A stretch of DNA of 64,000 bases. Origin: Bin87 sp965220095. GTDB taxonomy: Bacteria; Chloroflexota; Dehalococcoidia; Lucifugimonadales; UBA3495. Positions 52,398 to 61,443 of the stretch are shown here, in pieces (position 1 is the stretch's first letter; each line of letters starts with the position of its first letter). The DNA is taken from contig OZ244805.1 of assembly GCA_965220095.1 (NCBI GenBank), positions 62,001 to 126,000 on the forward strand, given 5' to 3'. Position numbers and translations under genes: made by a program. Below the pieces are notes generated by a model that ran no database searches, was not told the DNA's origin, and saw nothing but the letters and a program-made list of their open reading frames with translations.

Positions 52398-52745
52398 ATG
52401 CCGAGCAAAGGCAAACGGATGGCAGCTCGTCAAAATAGCCTGCGCCGCCGGCGTGGCGGCGCCAGCCGTACCGCCGCACCCTCGGGCGAGGCCGTCGCCG
52501 TACCTGCCGGAGCGTCTACCGACGCTTCCGGAGCTTTGGCTACCGTAACTGAACCAGCGAATGGCGCAACAGCCGCTGCCCAGGCTGCGCCGGCCGGAAC
52601 CTCCACCCGCGCGGCTCCGCAACCCAGAGGCCGTCGTTTCGACCGTCCGGCGGCGTACAACCACGTCGGTTCAGAACTGATCCGCATCGGCATCTACTCC
52701 GGTGTTCTGGTGGTAGTTTTGGTTGCCGTATCGTTCGTAATCTAG
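52398..52745 (+). CDS. small basic protein with C-terminal membrane anchor, 115 residues
   Basis: GGAGG (52387-52391) supports the start at 52398. The protein begins with a very basic stretch (KGKRMAARQNSLRRRRG), has an Ala/Pro/Thr-rich middle, and ends in one hydrophobic helix (IGIYSGVLVVVLVAVSFVI) reaching the C-terminus. It looks tail-anchored with a basic, possibly nucleic-acid-binding, head. No family recognised. It is 24 bases before uvrC on the same strand. Confidence 0.6.
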   Translation: MPSKGKRMAARQNSLRRRRGGASRTAAPSGEAVAVPAGASTDASGALATVTEPANGATAAAQAAPAGTSTRAAPQPRGRRFDRPAAYNHVGSELIRIGIYSGVLVVVLVAVSFVI

Positions 52746-52769
52746 TCTCGGCGGCCGGGGTTCCTACCG

Positions 52770-54626
52770 ATGACCCGCCATGAATTTGACCATCGAGTGT
52801 TGGTGACGCCCGAACGACCCGGCGTATACCTGATGAAGAATGCCGGCGGCGCGGTAATCTACGTTGGCAAGGCGGCGGTGTTGCGTAACCGGTTGCGTTC
52901 CTACTTCGGCGCGCCGGCCGGCCTCGACCGCAAAACCCGGCGTATGGTCAGTGAACTCGCCGACTTCGAGTACATCGTTACCGATACCGAGGCCGAGGCG
53001 CTGATTCTGGAAAACATCCTCATCAAGCGACATCGCCCCCATTTCAACATCCGGCTGAAAGACGACAAGACGTACCCCTATCTCAAAGTCGACCTGGCCG
53101 ATGATTTTCCCCGGGTGTACATCACCCGGGGCGTGCACAAGGATGGCGCGCGTTATTTCGGGCCCTTCGCCAGCGCGGGCAGCGTCCGGCAGTCTATGGA
53201 CCTGGTCAAGAAGCTGTTTCCGTATCGTTCGTGCACGAAAAAGATTACGGGCACCGACCCGCGTCCTTGCCTTGAGTACTACATCCATCGTTGTGTTGGT
53301 CCCTGCGCCGGATTGGCCGACCGGGACGAATACGCCGAAGTGGTCAAGCAGGTTATCCTGTTTTTGGAAGGGAATACGGAGCAGGTTACCGGCCAGTTGC
53401 GGGGCAAAATGGAGGAAGCCGCGGGTCAGCTGGAATTCGAACGCGCCGCAGTCCTGCGCGACCAGGTTGCCGCTATCACCAGGTTTGAAGAAGAACGCAC
53501 CGTCAAAGTGGACTCCGGCCGCCAGACCGACCTGGATGCCATCGCGGTGTCGGTGGCCGCCAGCGAGACGTGGGTCGAGGTGTTTTTCGTGCGTCGCGGC
53601 AAGCTCATCGGGCGCGACCACTTCTTTATGGACGGGCCCCAGGACGACGAACCCAGCGCCATCATCGCCCAATTCGTGCAGCAATTCTACGCCACGGCTC
53701 TCGAGGTGCCACCTACGATTCTGGTGCAGCATGAACCGCCGGAGGAAGATGCGCCGCTATTGCTGGGGTTTTTGCGGGAAAAGAGAGGCGGAGCCGTGCG
53801 CATCGTCAGGCCCCAGCGCGGCGAAAACCGGAAGCTGCTGCAAGTGGTAGCCGACAACGCCACCGAGGGTTTGGCTCAGCATCGTGCCAAGTGGCTGAAC
53901 CGTTCCGACGCCGTCCAGGGCGCCCTGGCCGAGCTGGAGGAAGAACTCAGCTTGCCAGCCTTGCCGCGGCGGATGGAATGCTACGACATATCCCATATCC
54001 AGGGTAGCAACCTGGTGGGCAGCATGGTGGTGTTCGACGACGGTAAACCCTTCACCCGCGACTACCGCCGGTTCAAAATTAAGGCCGTTGAGGGCGTTGA
54101 TGACTACGCCAGCATGAAAGAGATGCTGACCCGCCGGTTCAAGCGTTTGAGTCAGGCAATCAACAATCCCGATCCCGACGGAAAGGTTGACACCTGGGGC
54201 GTAATGCCCGATCTGGTAATCATCGACGGAGGCAAGGGGCATCTTTCGGCGGCCCGCGAGGTTATGCTGCACCTGGGCCTGGAACAGATTCCGTTGTGCT
54301 CGCTGGCCAAGGAAAATGAGGAGCTCTTCGTCCCGCACACGCCGGAGCCAATCATACTGCCCCGTAACTCCCAGGGGCTGTATCTGATGCAACGCATCCG
54401 CGACGAAGCTCACCGGTTCGCGGTCAGCTTCCATCGGAACCTTCGATCGAAGAGCAGTCTAAAATCGTCGATTGATATGGTTACGGGAATTGGCCCGAAA
54501 CGCAAGCGAATGCTGCTACGCAAGTTCGGGTCGTTGCAGGGCATCAAAGATGCCAGCGTCGATGAAATTGCCGCCGTGCCGGGCCTGACCCGTTCGCTGG
54601 CGGTGAGGCTGAAACAAACCATATAG
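52770..54626 (+). CDS. uvrC: excinuclease ABC subunit C
   Basis: A 618-residue nuclease making both incisions in nucleotide excision repair. It has the GIY-YIG domain (GVYLMKNAGGAVIYVGKA), a C-x11-C-x7-C-x3-C cluster (from CTKK to RCVGPC) with the spacing reported for the iron-sulfur site of E. coli UvrC, the UVR motif (KMEEAAGQLEFERAAVLRDQ), the RNase H-like endonuclease domain (MECYDISHIQGS, VIIDGGKGHLSAA) and C-terminal helix-hairpin-helix motifs (VTGIGPKRKRMLLRKFG). All appear intact. Confidence 0.96.
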   Translation: MTRHEFDHRVLVTPERPGVYLMKNAGGAVIYVGKAAVLRNRLRSYFGAPAGLDRKTRRMVSELADFEYIVTDTEAEALILENILIKRHRPHFNIRLKDDKTYPYLKVDLADDFPRVYITRGVHKDGARYFGPFASAGSVRQSMDLVKKLFPYRSCTKKITGTDPRPCLEYYIHRCVGPCAGLADRDEYAEVVKQVILFLEGNTEQVTGQLRGKMEEAAGQLEFERAAVLRDQVAAITRFEEERTVKVDSGRQTDLDAIAVSVAASETWVEVFFVRRGKLIGRDHFFMDGPQDDEPSAIIAQFVQQFYATALEVPPTILVQHEPPEEDAPLLLGFLREKRGGAVRIVRPQRGENRKLLQVVADNATEGLAQHRAKWLNRSDAVQGALAELEEELSLPALPRRMECYDISHIQGSNLVGSMVVFDDGKPFTRDYRRFKIKAVEGVDDYASMKEMLTRRFKRLSQAINNPDPDGKVDTWGVMPDLVIIDGGKGHLSAAREVMLHLGLEQIPLCSLAKENEELFVPHTPEPIILPRNSQGLYLMQRIRDEAHRFAVSFHRNLRSKSSLKSSIDMVTGIGPKRKRMLLRKFGSLQGIKDASVDEIAAVPGLTRSLAVRLKQTI

Positions 54627-54662
54627 GCCGACCTGGCGGGGTCGGTCGCAATGGGAGCACTG

Positions 54663-56087
54663 ATGACACTCCACGCCGACCCTGAACACCCCGAGGCGTC
54701 GCTGGCTGTTGCACCGCACTTGTGCGACGATCCGGCCGCGGATGACCCCGAGGCCTTCGCCGAGCTGGTGCTGGAAACCCTCGGACGCGAGGACTGCGAC
54801 AGCGCGGCCGCGCTGATGCGTGAATTGCGGCCGGCCGACCAGGGCATTCTGCTGAAGCGCACCTCGCGGTCGGAACGACGCCAACTGCTGGGTTTGCTAA
54901 CGCTGGACGAACTGTCGGACATCCTGGACGAGGCTCCCACCGATTCCGCAGCAACCATTACGCGCGAGCTGCCCCCGGAACGGGCTGCCGACCTGCTGGA
55001 CGAAGTCCACGCCCACCACATTGTAGACATCCTGCAGGAACTACCGCAGGGCCAGGCTGACGCCATCGTTGCCGAACTGGACCGCCCGCAAGACGTGGTG
55101 CCGTTGTTGCAATACTCGCCCGATTCCGCGGGCGGAATTATGACTCCGGATTTCCCCCATGTGCATCAGGATGATACCGCTGCCATTGCCCTGGATGCGT
55201 TGAGGCTGTTCGGCGAAGACGCCGGTGGGTTCGGTTGGGTGTGTGTTCTCGACACCGATCGACGGTTGGTCGGTTACGTCAGCATCGCCAATCTGGCGCT
55301 GGCGCGACCCTTGCGTTCCGTAGGCGAGCTGGCTGAGCAGCATGACCACCGGCTGGTGTCGGTGACACCCACTACCGACCAGGAAGAAGCCGAACGCATC
55401 ATGTCCCGCTATACGTTGAGCATTCTGCCGGTAGTCGATGAAGAGCAACGCGTGCTGGGCGTAATACAGGCCGAAGAGATGATGCACATCGCCGAGGAGG
55501 AAGCGACCGAGGATATGCTGCGGATCGCATCGGCGCCTGGCGAGCGGGTATTCGGTTCCGTGGGACTGTCCATCAGGCACCGGTTGCCCTGGCTAATCCT
55601 GAATCTGGGTACGGTTCTGGTGGCCGCCGCAACGGTCAGTATGTTTGAGTCCACCATCGCGGCAATCGCAATGCTGGCGGCATTTCTTCCCGTCGTAGCC
55701 GGACAGGGCGGCCTCGCCGGTACGCAGACTGTTACGCTGGTCGTCAGAGGTATGGCGATTGGCGACGTGCCGCATCATGGCGGAATGCGGCTATTGGGCA
55801 AGGAAGTGTTGTTGGGGTTTTTCCACGGCCTGGTGCTGGCCCTGATCGTCGGAGCGTTGGGTTACCTCTGGAAAGGCAGCATCGGCCTCGCAATTGCGCT
55901 GGCGATTGCAATGGTGGGCAACTTGCTGGTAGCGGCGTTAACCGGAGCCGGCGTTCCGCTGATGCTGCGTAAAATGGGCATCGACCCGGCTGTGTCGTCG
56001 GCGGTTTTTGTGACCACGTTTACCGACGTGTTCGGGTTCCTGATTTTCCTGGGGACGGCTGCCCTGCTCATCGCCTGGCTGGGGTGA
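54663..56087 (+). CDS. mgtE: magnesium transporter MgtE
   Basis: A 474-residue membrane magnesium channel. The order is an N-terminal superhelical domain (LTLDELSDILDEAPTDSAATI), two CBS domains (from about residue 150, with GWVCVLDTDRRLVGYVSI and LSILPVVDEEQRVLGVIQ), and a membrane domain with five helices including FLPVVAGQGGLAGTQTVTLVVRGMAIGD. The start at 54663 is preferred because GGGAG sits 6 bases ahead; 54651 is the alternative. No M-box riboswitch is visible. It follows uvrC by 36 bases. Confidence 0.93.
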   Translation: MTLHADPEHPEASLAVAPHLCDDPAADDPEAFAELVLETLGREDCDSAAALMRELRPADQGILLKRTSRSERRQLLGLLTLDELSDILDEAPTDSAATITRELPPERAADLLDEVHAHHIVDILQELPQGQADAIVAELDRPQDVVPLLQYSPDSAGGIMTPDFPHVHQDDTAAIALDALRLFGEDAGGFGWVCVLDTDRRLVGYVSIANLALARPLRSVGELAEQHDHRLVSVTPTTDQEEAERIMSRYTLSILPVVDEEQRVLGVIQAEEMMHIAEEEATEDMLRIASAPGERVFGSVGLSIRHRLPWLILNLGTVLVAAATVSMFESTIAAIAMLAAFLPVVAGQGGLAGTQTVTLVVRGMAIGDVPHHGGMRLLGKEVLLGFFHGLVLALIVGALGYLWKGSIGLAIALAIAMVGNLLVAALTGAGVPLMLRKMGIDPAVSSAVFVTTFTDVFGFLIFLGTAALLIAWLG

Positions 56088-56129
56088 ATCGTTGGCGCTG
56101 GTGTGGGACAATAAAATAAACGCCGAACC

Positions 56130-56274
56130 TGGGGCCTTCCCAAAGTCGTTGGCATTGGGGACATTATTTTACCGGGATGAACAGGATAAACGGGATGGAC
56201 GGGATTCTTCTGATTAAGGACACCTGGGATTTCGGCTTGCGTCGGAATGACGTACTAACTTTGGAAAGGCCCTG
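56130..56274. mobile_element. MITE-like element, family C copy 2
   Basis: A 145-bp element. The right end reads (complement) CAGGGCCTTTCCAAAGT; the left end TGGGGCCTTCCCAAAGT differs by three bases. Flanking 10-mers ACGCCGAACC (56120-56129) and ACGCCGCACC (56275-56284) match at nine of ten positions, consistent with an aged target duplication. The interior shares GACATTATTTTACCGGGATG and neighbouring sequence with the copy at 42059. Confidence 0.72.
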
Positions 56275-56352
56275 ACGCCGCACCTGGATTCCTTGCAAAC
56301 GGCAACTGCCGTACATTACTATCACCCCGGAATAGCCAGTTGAGAGGGTGGG

Positions 56353-57168
56353 ATGGAGACGTCGGGAGTAATAAAGCTAGCCATCACGCTGCCAAACGGC
56401 GCCCAGGTCTCGATTGAAACCGAGGATCGGGAACTGGCGCGTGAGTTGCTGTACTCGGCGTTGCCTCAGTTGAACGGCGCCGGCGATGGTGCGGCGCCAG
56501 CTATCAATGCCGCCAATACTGAAGCGCCTCCGTACTCCAACGGCAATAGCGCCGACAACGGCTCAAGGTACGCCACGCCTACCGAACCACAAAGTCCTGC
56601 GGGGTTATTGGCGGCTGCGACCGGAGGAGAGGTTGCCAGCCCGGCAAGCAACGGGCATCCCCCGCCCGCTGAATTGCCGCCGCCATACGCGCGCGGCGCA
56701 GTGCCGGCGGCTGCGACCATGCAGGACGCACCGCCGCCAACGGTCGAGGCAACTTCGGATAGCATTCCCGTTAACCAGCGGGTCCGGGTTACCGAACCGA
56801 CCACATCGGAGGAACGTGAATACGTTGCCTTTTGTCAGAACGTCAGCCCGCTGGGCGATATGCGGCGGGTGGTGGTGGCAGCAGAGGCCGCCGCTCGTTT
56901 CCTGGCGGTGAAGAGCGTGGACCCTGATGAGTTGTCGCAACTGTTTTCGCTGGCGGGCTGGCCGCTGCCCCACAGCTTTGTGCAAACGCTGCGCAACGCA
57001 GCTCGCACCAAGTTCCGTTGGCTGGAACGTATCCCCGGGCAATCGGGCCACTATCGCGTTACCAACATGGGCCGAAGCATCGTGCTGGGCGACAATAAAT
57101 CGCCCTTGCCCGCCCAACCCGTCGCGCAGCCGGCCGCCCCGTCTCCCCACGGCGGTGATTTTAACTAG
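56353..57168 (+). CDS. hypothetical protein with winged-helix-like C-terminal domain
   Basis: A 271-residue protein. The first 40 residues (IKLAITLPNGAQVSIETEDRELARELLYSALPQL) form a small alpha/beta unit. A low-complexity Pro/Ala/Asn linker covers about 45-145. From about 155 a compact helical domain follows (YVAFCQNVSPLGDMRRVVVAAEAAARFL, then FVQTLRNAARTKFRWLERIPGQSGHYRVTNMGR), ending in a beta hairpin like a winged helix. It could bind nucleic acid or protein; no family recognised. GAGAGGGTGGG precedes the ATG. Confidence 0.6.
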   Translation: METSGVIKLAITLPNGAQVSIETEDRELARELLYSALPQLNGAGDGAAPAINAANTEAPPYSNGNSADNGSRYATPTEPQSPAGLLAAATGGEVASPASNGHPPPAELPPPYARGAVPAAATMQDAPPPTVEATSDSIPVNQRVRVTEPTTSEEREYVAFCQNVSPLGDMRRVVVAAEAAARFLAVKSVDPDELSQLFSLAGWPLPHSFVQTLRNAARTKFRWLERIPGQSGHYRVTNMGRSIVLGDNKSPLPAQPVAQPAAPSPHGGDFN

Positions 57169-57355
57169 CGGACGAAACCGCGATACTATTGCTGGCGGCC
57201 GCTGCGAAGCGGTGTCCTTCGTCTGGATTGGAATCCGGCGGGCCGCGTCAACACCGCGTCTGGTGGTGGCCGGGCCAGCGTAGTACAATCCCCAAACGCC
57301 CCGTGGAGTTGCTGCGGTGGTTACATATCATTCCTGACGGTGAGGAGAGCACACC

Positions 57356-58774
57356 ATGAAAATGTACATTTGCGGCGAATGGGTCGACCGCGATGACAGG
57401 ATGCCGGTCGTCAATCCCTTTGACCAATCTGTAATCGACACGGTACCCCGGGGCAGCGCCGCCGATGTGGAGGCAGCCATAACCAGCGCCGCCCGTGGCG
57501 CGCAGGTGATGGCCAAGCTGCCGGCCCATCGTCGCTACACCATCCTGAAGCGCGCCGCCGACCTGATGGCCGAACGAGCCGACGACCTGGCCGAAACCAT
57601 AACCCGCGAGGAAGGCAAGGTTATCGCAGAGGGACGCGCCGAAGTGCAGCGTGCCATCCAGACCATCACGCTCTCCGCCGAGGAATCCAAGCGCCTGCAC
57701 GGCGAGACGGTACCCCTGGACGCCGCACCTGGCGTAGTCAGCCAGTTTGGGTTCACCATCCGCGTACCGGTGGGCGTCGTGGCCGCCATTGCTCCGTTCA
57801 ACTTTCCGCTGAACCTGGTTTGCCACAAGGTGGGACCGGCCCTGGCGGGCGGGAACGCGGTCATCCTGAAGCCGGCCGGAGACACTCCGCTATCGGCCCT
57901 CAAACTCACCGAGATTCTCCTCGAAGCGGGCCTGCCGGAAGAGGCTATCCAAACGGTTACCGGCTCCGGCGGGGAGATTGGCGATAGCATCACCGGCGAC
58001 CCGCGCGTTCGCAAGATTACCTTCACCGGCAGCATGGAAGTCGGCGACCGCATCTGCCGCAACGCTGGCATCAAAAAGGTAACGATGGAGCTGGGTTCCA
58101 ACAGCCCGCTGATCATCATGTCCGACGCCGACATCGAAAAGGTGGCGGCGGCGACCGTGGCCAGCGGCTTCTCCAACGCCGGCCAGGTGTGCATCTCCAC
58201 GCAACGGGTGTTCGCGGCGCGGGCGATATACGCCGACTTACTGGACGCGCTGGTGCAGCCCACGCAGGAATTCAACGCCGGCAATCCGTTTGACGAAGAC
58301 GTCAAGATGGGGCCGATGATCCGCCAGAACGACGCCGAACGTGTCGAAAGCTGGATTGCCGAAGCCGTCGGTCAGGGAGCCCGCGTTATCGCCGGCGGCG
58401 AGCGCGAGGGCACGCTGCACACTGCCACCGTCATCGCCGATGCTCGCGCCGAAATGTTGATTTCCCGCGAGGAACTGTTCGGGCCGGCAATAGCGGTCAG
58501 CGCCTTTGAAGACATTGATGACGCTATTGCAAAGGCCAACGACAGCCGGTTCGGCCTGTCGGCGGGAATCTTCACCCAAAACGTGGATTGGGCGATGCGG
58601 TTCGCTCAGGAAGTGCATTCCGGCAACCTGCACATCAATGCCTCGCCCCAGTGGCGTGCCGATGTCATGCCCTATGGCGGCTTGAAGGACAGCGGCATGG
58701 GCAAGGAAGGTCCGGGCTACGCCATCGAAGAGATGACCGAACTCAAGATGGTCGTGTTCCACATGGGTGGCTAG
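57356..58774 (+). CDS. NAD(P)-dependent aldehyde dehydrogenase
   Basis: A 472-residue ALDH-superfamily enzyme. Key sites: IAPFNFPLNLVCHKVGPALAGGNAV, the general-base Glu in TMELGSNSP, the nucleophile Cys in SGFSNAGQVCISTQRVF, and the C-terminal MPYGGLKDSGMGKEGPGYAIEEMTE. The best likeness is to lactaldehyde/succinate-semialdehyde or non-phosphorylating glyceraldehyde-3-phosphate types; the substrate is undetermined. GGTGAGGAG upstream fixes the start. It is monocistronic as far as can be seen. Confidence 0.92.
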   Translation: MKMYICGEWVDRDDRMPVVNPFDQSVIDTVPRGSAADVEAAITSAARGAQVMAKLPAHRRYTILKRAADLMAERADDLAETITREEGKVIAEGRAEVQRAIQTITLSAEESKRLHGETVPLDAAPGVVSQFGFTIRVPVGVVAAIAPFNFPLNLVCHKVGPALAGGNAVILKPAGDTPLSALKLTEILLEAGLPEEAIQTVTGSGGEIGDSITGDPRVRKITFTGSMEVGDRICRNAGIKKVTMELGSNSPLIIMSDADIEKVAAATVASGFSNAGQVCISTQRVFAARAIYADLLDALVQPTQEFNAGNPFDEDVKMGPMIRQNDAERVESWIAEAVGQGARVIAGGEREGTLHTATVIADARAEMLISREELFGPAIAVSAFEDIDDAIAKANDSRFGLSAGIFTQNVDWAMRFAQEVHSGNLHINASPQWRADVMPYGGLKDSGMGKEGPGYAIEEMTELKMVVFHMGG

Positions 58775-58872
58775 AAACCCGCCAACCCGTCCCACGTTAC
58801 GCTGTGCGGTCTGGGAACCTATCCGATAAAAAATCCTTGCTAGCGACGTAGTTTTCCCGGCCCACCAGTAAC

Positions 58873-58898
58873 AACCCCCTCCCGCCGGGAGAGGGGTT
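58873..58898. repeat. dispersed CCCTCCC-type hairpin
   Basis: AACCCCCTCCC and GGGAGAGGGGTT form an imperfect hairpin with a 3-base loop, followed by GGGGTGGGG. Same class as the hairpins at 31883, 35626 and 43273. It lies 32 bases before the deacetylase gene start. Confidence 0.5.
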
Positions 58899-58930
58899 GG
58901 GGTGGGGCCGAACGCCTCAGGAGCTTCTTA

Positions 58931-59743
58931 ATGACTAGCAGGCCGCACGGCATAGATGGCTGGGGATTCCCCGACCAGGAGTATGCACCCACCCCACGTT
59001 TGATGACGGAGCCGCCGACCAGCGCGCTGGTGGTTACTCCGCACCCTGACGATGCCGAGGGCGGCTGCGGGGCTACCATGGCCAAGTGGATAGCCGAAGC
59101 GGGTACCCACGTGGTGGTGCTGATGTCTACCAACGGGAACAAGGGCACCGGCGATCGCGAAATGACCCCCGAACGGCTGGCCGCGACCCGGGAGGCGGAG
59201 CAGCAAAATGCCTCGAAGTTGCTGGGAGTAGCCGAGGTGGTATTCCTGCGGTACGGCGACGGTGAGCTGGAGGATACGGTCAAGTACCGGAGCGAGGTGG
59301 TGCGGGAGATTCGACGGCACAAACCTGAGGTTGTGTTCTGCATCGACCCGTATCGTGTAACGTCCCACACGCACCGGGACCACCGCCGGAGCGGTCAGGT
59401 GGCGCTGGATGCGGCATTTTCATATGCCTGGAGCTACCTGGATTTTCCCGAACAGATTGCGGACGAGGGACTGGAACCGCACCGGGTGCGGGAAGCCCTG
59501 CTGTGGGGTTCGGAGCGGCCCGACACGTTCATCGAGGTTACCGAGGAGCACATCCGCCTGAAGGCCGAGTCTCTGAGCGCGCACGTATCGCAGATGGGCG
59601 TGCGTACCCCGGCACATCGGTTGGAGCGATTCGCTGAAGGTAGCCGGAACCAGGGCCAGCGCTGCGGCGTGGAATTCGCCGAGGGTTTCCGGCGCATCGA
59701 GTTCAACCTGGGCAGTGAGGAATGGTGGCTGCTGAATCGCTAA
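58931..59743 (+). CDS. PIG-L/LmbE family zinc-dependent deacetylase
   Basis: A 270-residue enzyme of the LmbE/PIG-L family, which removes N-acetyl groups from sugar-linked or other small substrates (as MshB and BshB do). Metal motif VTPHPDDAEGGCGATMA near the N-terminus and SHTHRDHRRSG in the middle supply the His-Asp-Asp-His set. About 30 residues precede the catalytic domain. Whether it belongs to a low-molecular-weight thiol pathway cannot be told; no partner glycosyltransferase is present. Confidence 0.87.
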   Translation: MTSRPHGIDGWGFPDQEYAPTPRLMTEPPTSALVVTPHPDDAEGGCGATMAKWIAEAGTHVVVLMSTNGNKGTGDREMTPERLAATREAEQQNASKLLGVAEVVFLRYGDGELEDTVKYRSEVVREIRRHKPEVVFCIDPYRVTSHTHRDHRRSGQVALDAAFSYAWSYLDFPEQIADEGLEPHRVREALLWGSERPDTFIEVTEEHIRLKAESLSAHVSQMGVRTPAHRLERFAEGSRNQGQRCGVEFAEGFRRIEFNLGSEEWWLLNR

Positions 59744-59804
59744 TCAGCGTTGTTCAGCAACATCCGTAACCGGGCGTATAATGGATTCACTGGAATAGCT
59801 ACCC

Positions 59805-60635
59805 ATGGTTATCATCCACACAACCGAAGACCTGCTGCGAGCGCTGGCGGAAAACCCGGAATGGAAAGCGGCGGTGCGGCGTGAAATCCTCACCGAAGAA
59901 CTAATCAACTTGCCCGCCCGGTTCGACCAGTTTGTGGCCGAGCAACGGCAGTTCAACGACCGCATCGACCAGTTTGTGGCCGAGCAGGGCCAGTTCAACG
60001 ACCGCATCGACCAGTTTGTGGCCGAGCAGGGCCAGTTCAACGACCGCATCGACCAGTTTGTGGCCGAGCAGGGCCAGTTCAACGACCGCATCGACCAGTT
60101 TGTGGCCGAGCAGGGCCAGTTCAACGACTCGCAACGCCAGTTCAACGAGAGGATGGAGCAATTCGCCGTCCGAACTGACCGAAGATTTGACACTTTGGCT
60201 GATGACATCTCCAGGATCAGAGGATCCTACGCTCGGACAGAAGCAGCCCGCTACGCTGATGCCATCGTGGATGAAATGGGCTTTCAGAAAGTACGCGTTC
60301 TTGATCCCAGTGAACTCGTGCAAATGACCCGAACCGCCGACACGTCCGGCATTTCCAGGGAAGACTTGCGTAGTTTCCACATCGCCGATTTGGTCATTGA
60401 AGCCAACGACGACAACGGTGATGTTCACTACATCGCCATCGAAGTATCATTCACCGCCGACCATCGCGACACCGACCGCGCTGTCCGCAACGCCCGTCTG
60501 CTGACCCGATTCACTAGCCACCCGGCCCATGCTGCGATTGGCAGTGTACGCAACGATCGCGATATTCAGGATGTCATCGACAGCAGACAAGTATATTGGT
60601 ACGAGCTGGACGAGCGCGACCCGGAGCCGGAATAA
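59805..60635 (+). CDS. coiled-coil protein with 14-residue repeats and nuclease-like C-terminal domain
   Basis: A 276-residue protein. Residues 41-110 are five copies of a 14-residue unit (DQFVAEQGQFNDRI), predicted to form a coiled coil. From about 145 a PD-(D/E)XK-like domain follows: RYADAIVDEMGF, IADLVIEAND (D195) and YIAIEVSFTADHRDTDRAVRN (E213-V-S215), with Ser where a catalytic Lys would lie, so activity is doubtful. TATAAT at 59777 is a likely -10. The architecture resembles DUF3782-type proteins of unknown role. Confidence 0.7.
   Translation: MVIIHTTEDLLRALAENPEWKAAVRREILTEELINLPARFDQFVAEQRQFNDRIDQFVAEQGQFNDRIDQFVAEQGQFNDRIDQFVAEQGQFNDRIDQFVAEQGQFNDSQRQFNERMEQFAVRTDRRFDTLADDISRIRGSYARTEAARYADAIVDEMGFQKVRVLDPSELVQMTRTADTSGISREDLRSFHIADLVIEANDDNGDVHYIAIEVSFTADHRDTDRAVRNARLLTRFTSHPAHAAIGSVRNDRDIQDVIDSRQVYWYELDERDPEPE
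59925..60134 (+). repeat. 42-bp in-frame tandem repeat, five units
   Basis: Five units of 42 bp, the middle ones identical by eye, the first with one changed codon and the last diverging at its final two codons. The near identity in DNA, not just protein, indicates recent expansion. Confidence 0.93.
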
Positions 60636-60660
60636 CTTGGCAGCGGCGTTAGTCTAGCGC

Positions 60661-61443
60661 TCAGGCGTTCTGGTCAACCGTACCGTGCCGGGGAAATTCC
60701 GCACCATCCTTGCCGAAACGTACACCGTAAGCCCGCATCATCGACCGGCCATTGCTGCGGGCGATGGCGCGAAATACGTTGGCCATGATACCGCTATTTT
60801 GACGAATCGTTTGGCCGGGCGCGGTTACGATCTCTTGTGGAGTCGGGTCAAGCAAACCCCACTGCGGCGGCATCATTTCTGCGAGCACAACCCCCGACGG
60901 CGCCATGATGTAGTGGTAGTGCGCGGCGGCCAGAAATCGGGGATCGTGGAACTTGTTGGACACTGTAGTCAACCGTTCGCGCAACCGTTTAAGCTCGTCG
61001 GTGAGGCGGTTTCGGTCCGATTCGGCCACTCGATACGCCGGCAGGTCGCGCCACCGGTCGCCGGCATGACCACGGGCGAACTCAGCCGCCTGAGCCAGTG
61101 TTTGCTCGGCCAGCGTGATGCGTCGGGTCAGCGACCCCATCCGTTGGCGCAGCCGTTCGATGTCGGCGTCAGTGTTGTTGTCGCGGGCGAAATCTGAGCG
61201 GCTGGATTTGACCTCAACCGCGTACACCACGTTGTTCCGTCCGACGGCCACCACATCTACTATCGAACCCCACGGGCCATGCAGGCGCACCTCAAATCCG
61301 ACGGTGCGGCAGTCGGCGACGTTGTACAGCCATTCCCAGGCAGCCCACTTGAGGCGGTAGGTCAGCTCCGATTCGCTGGCAAGTTTGAATCGGGTGGCGT
61401 CCAGCATCGATAAAAGTTGTCGGTTGCCACGACCGCGTTTCAT
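60661..61443 (-). CDS. MmcB-like protein with PD-(D/E)XK nuclease fold
   Basis: A 260-residue protein whose first 90 residues match the MmcB/DNA-repair-associated endonuclease fold: LTYRLKWAAWEWL, then E51, IVDVVAVG (D63) and VYAVEVKSSRSDF (E77-x-K79), a complete PD-(D/E)XK set. A coiled coil follows (about 90-165), and a C-terminal part with FLAAAHYHYIMAPSG resembles the MmcB end. Its start touches the stop of the luciferase-like gene upstream, so they may be cotranscribed. Confidence 0.72.
   Translation of the reverse strand: MKRGRGNRQLLSMLDATRFKLASESELTYRLKWAAWEWLYNVADCRTVGFEVRLHGPWGSIVDVVAVGRNNVVYAVEVKSSRSDFARDNNTDADIERLRQRMGSLTRRITLAEQTLAQAAEFARGHAGDRWRDLPAYRVAESDRNRLTDELKRLRERLTTVSNKFHDPRFLAAAHYHYIMAPSGVVLAEMMPPQWGLLDPTPQEIVTAPGQTIRQNSGIMANVFRAIARSNGRSMMRAYGVRFGKDGAEFPRHGTVDQNA

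Noticed and set aside
58931..59743. Assigning the deacetylase as MshB or BshB
   Set aside because: No partner glycosyltransferase or ligase genes nearby; family membership alone does not set the substrate.
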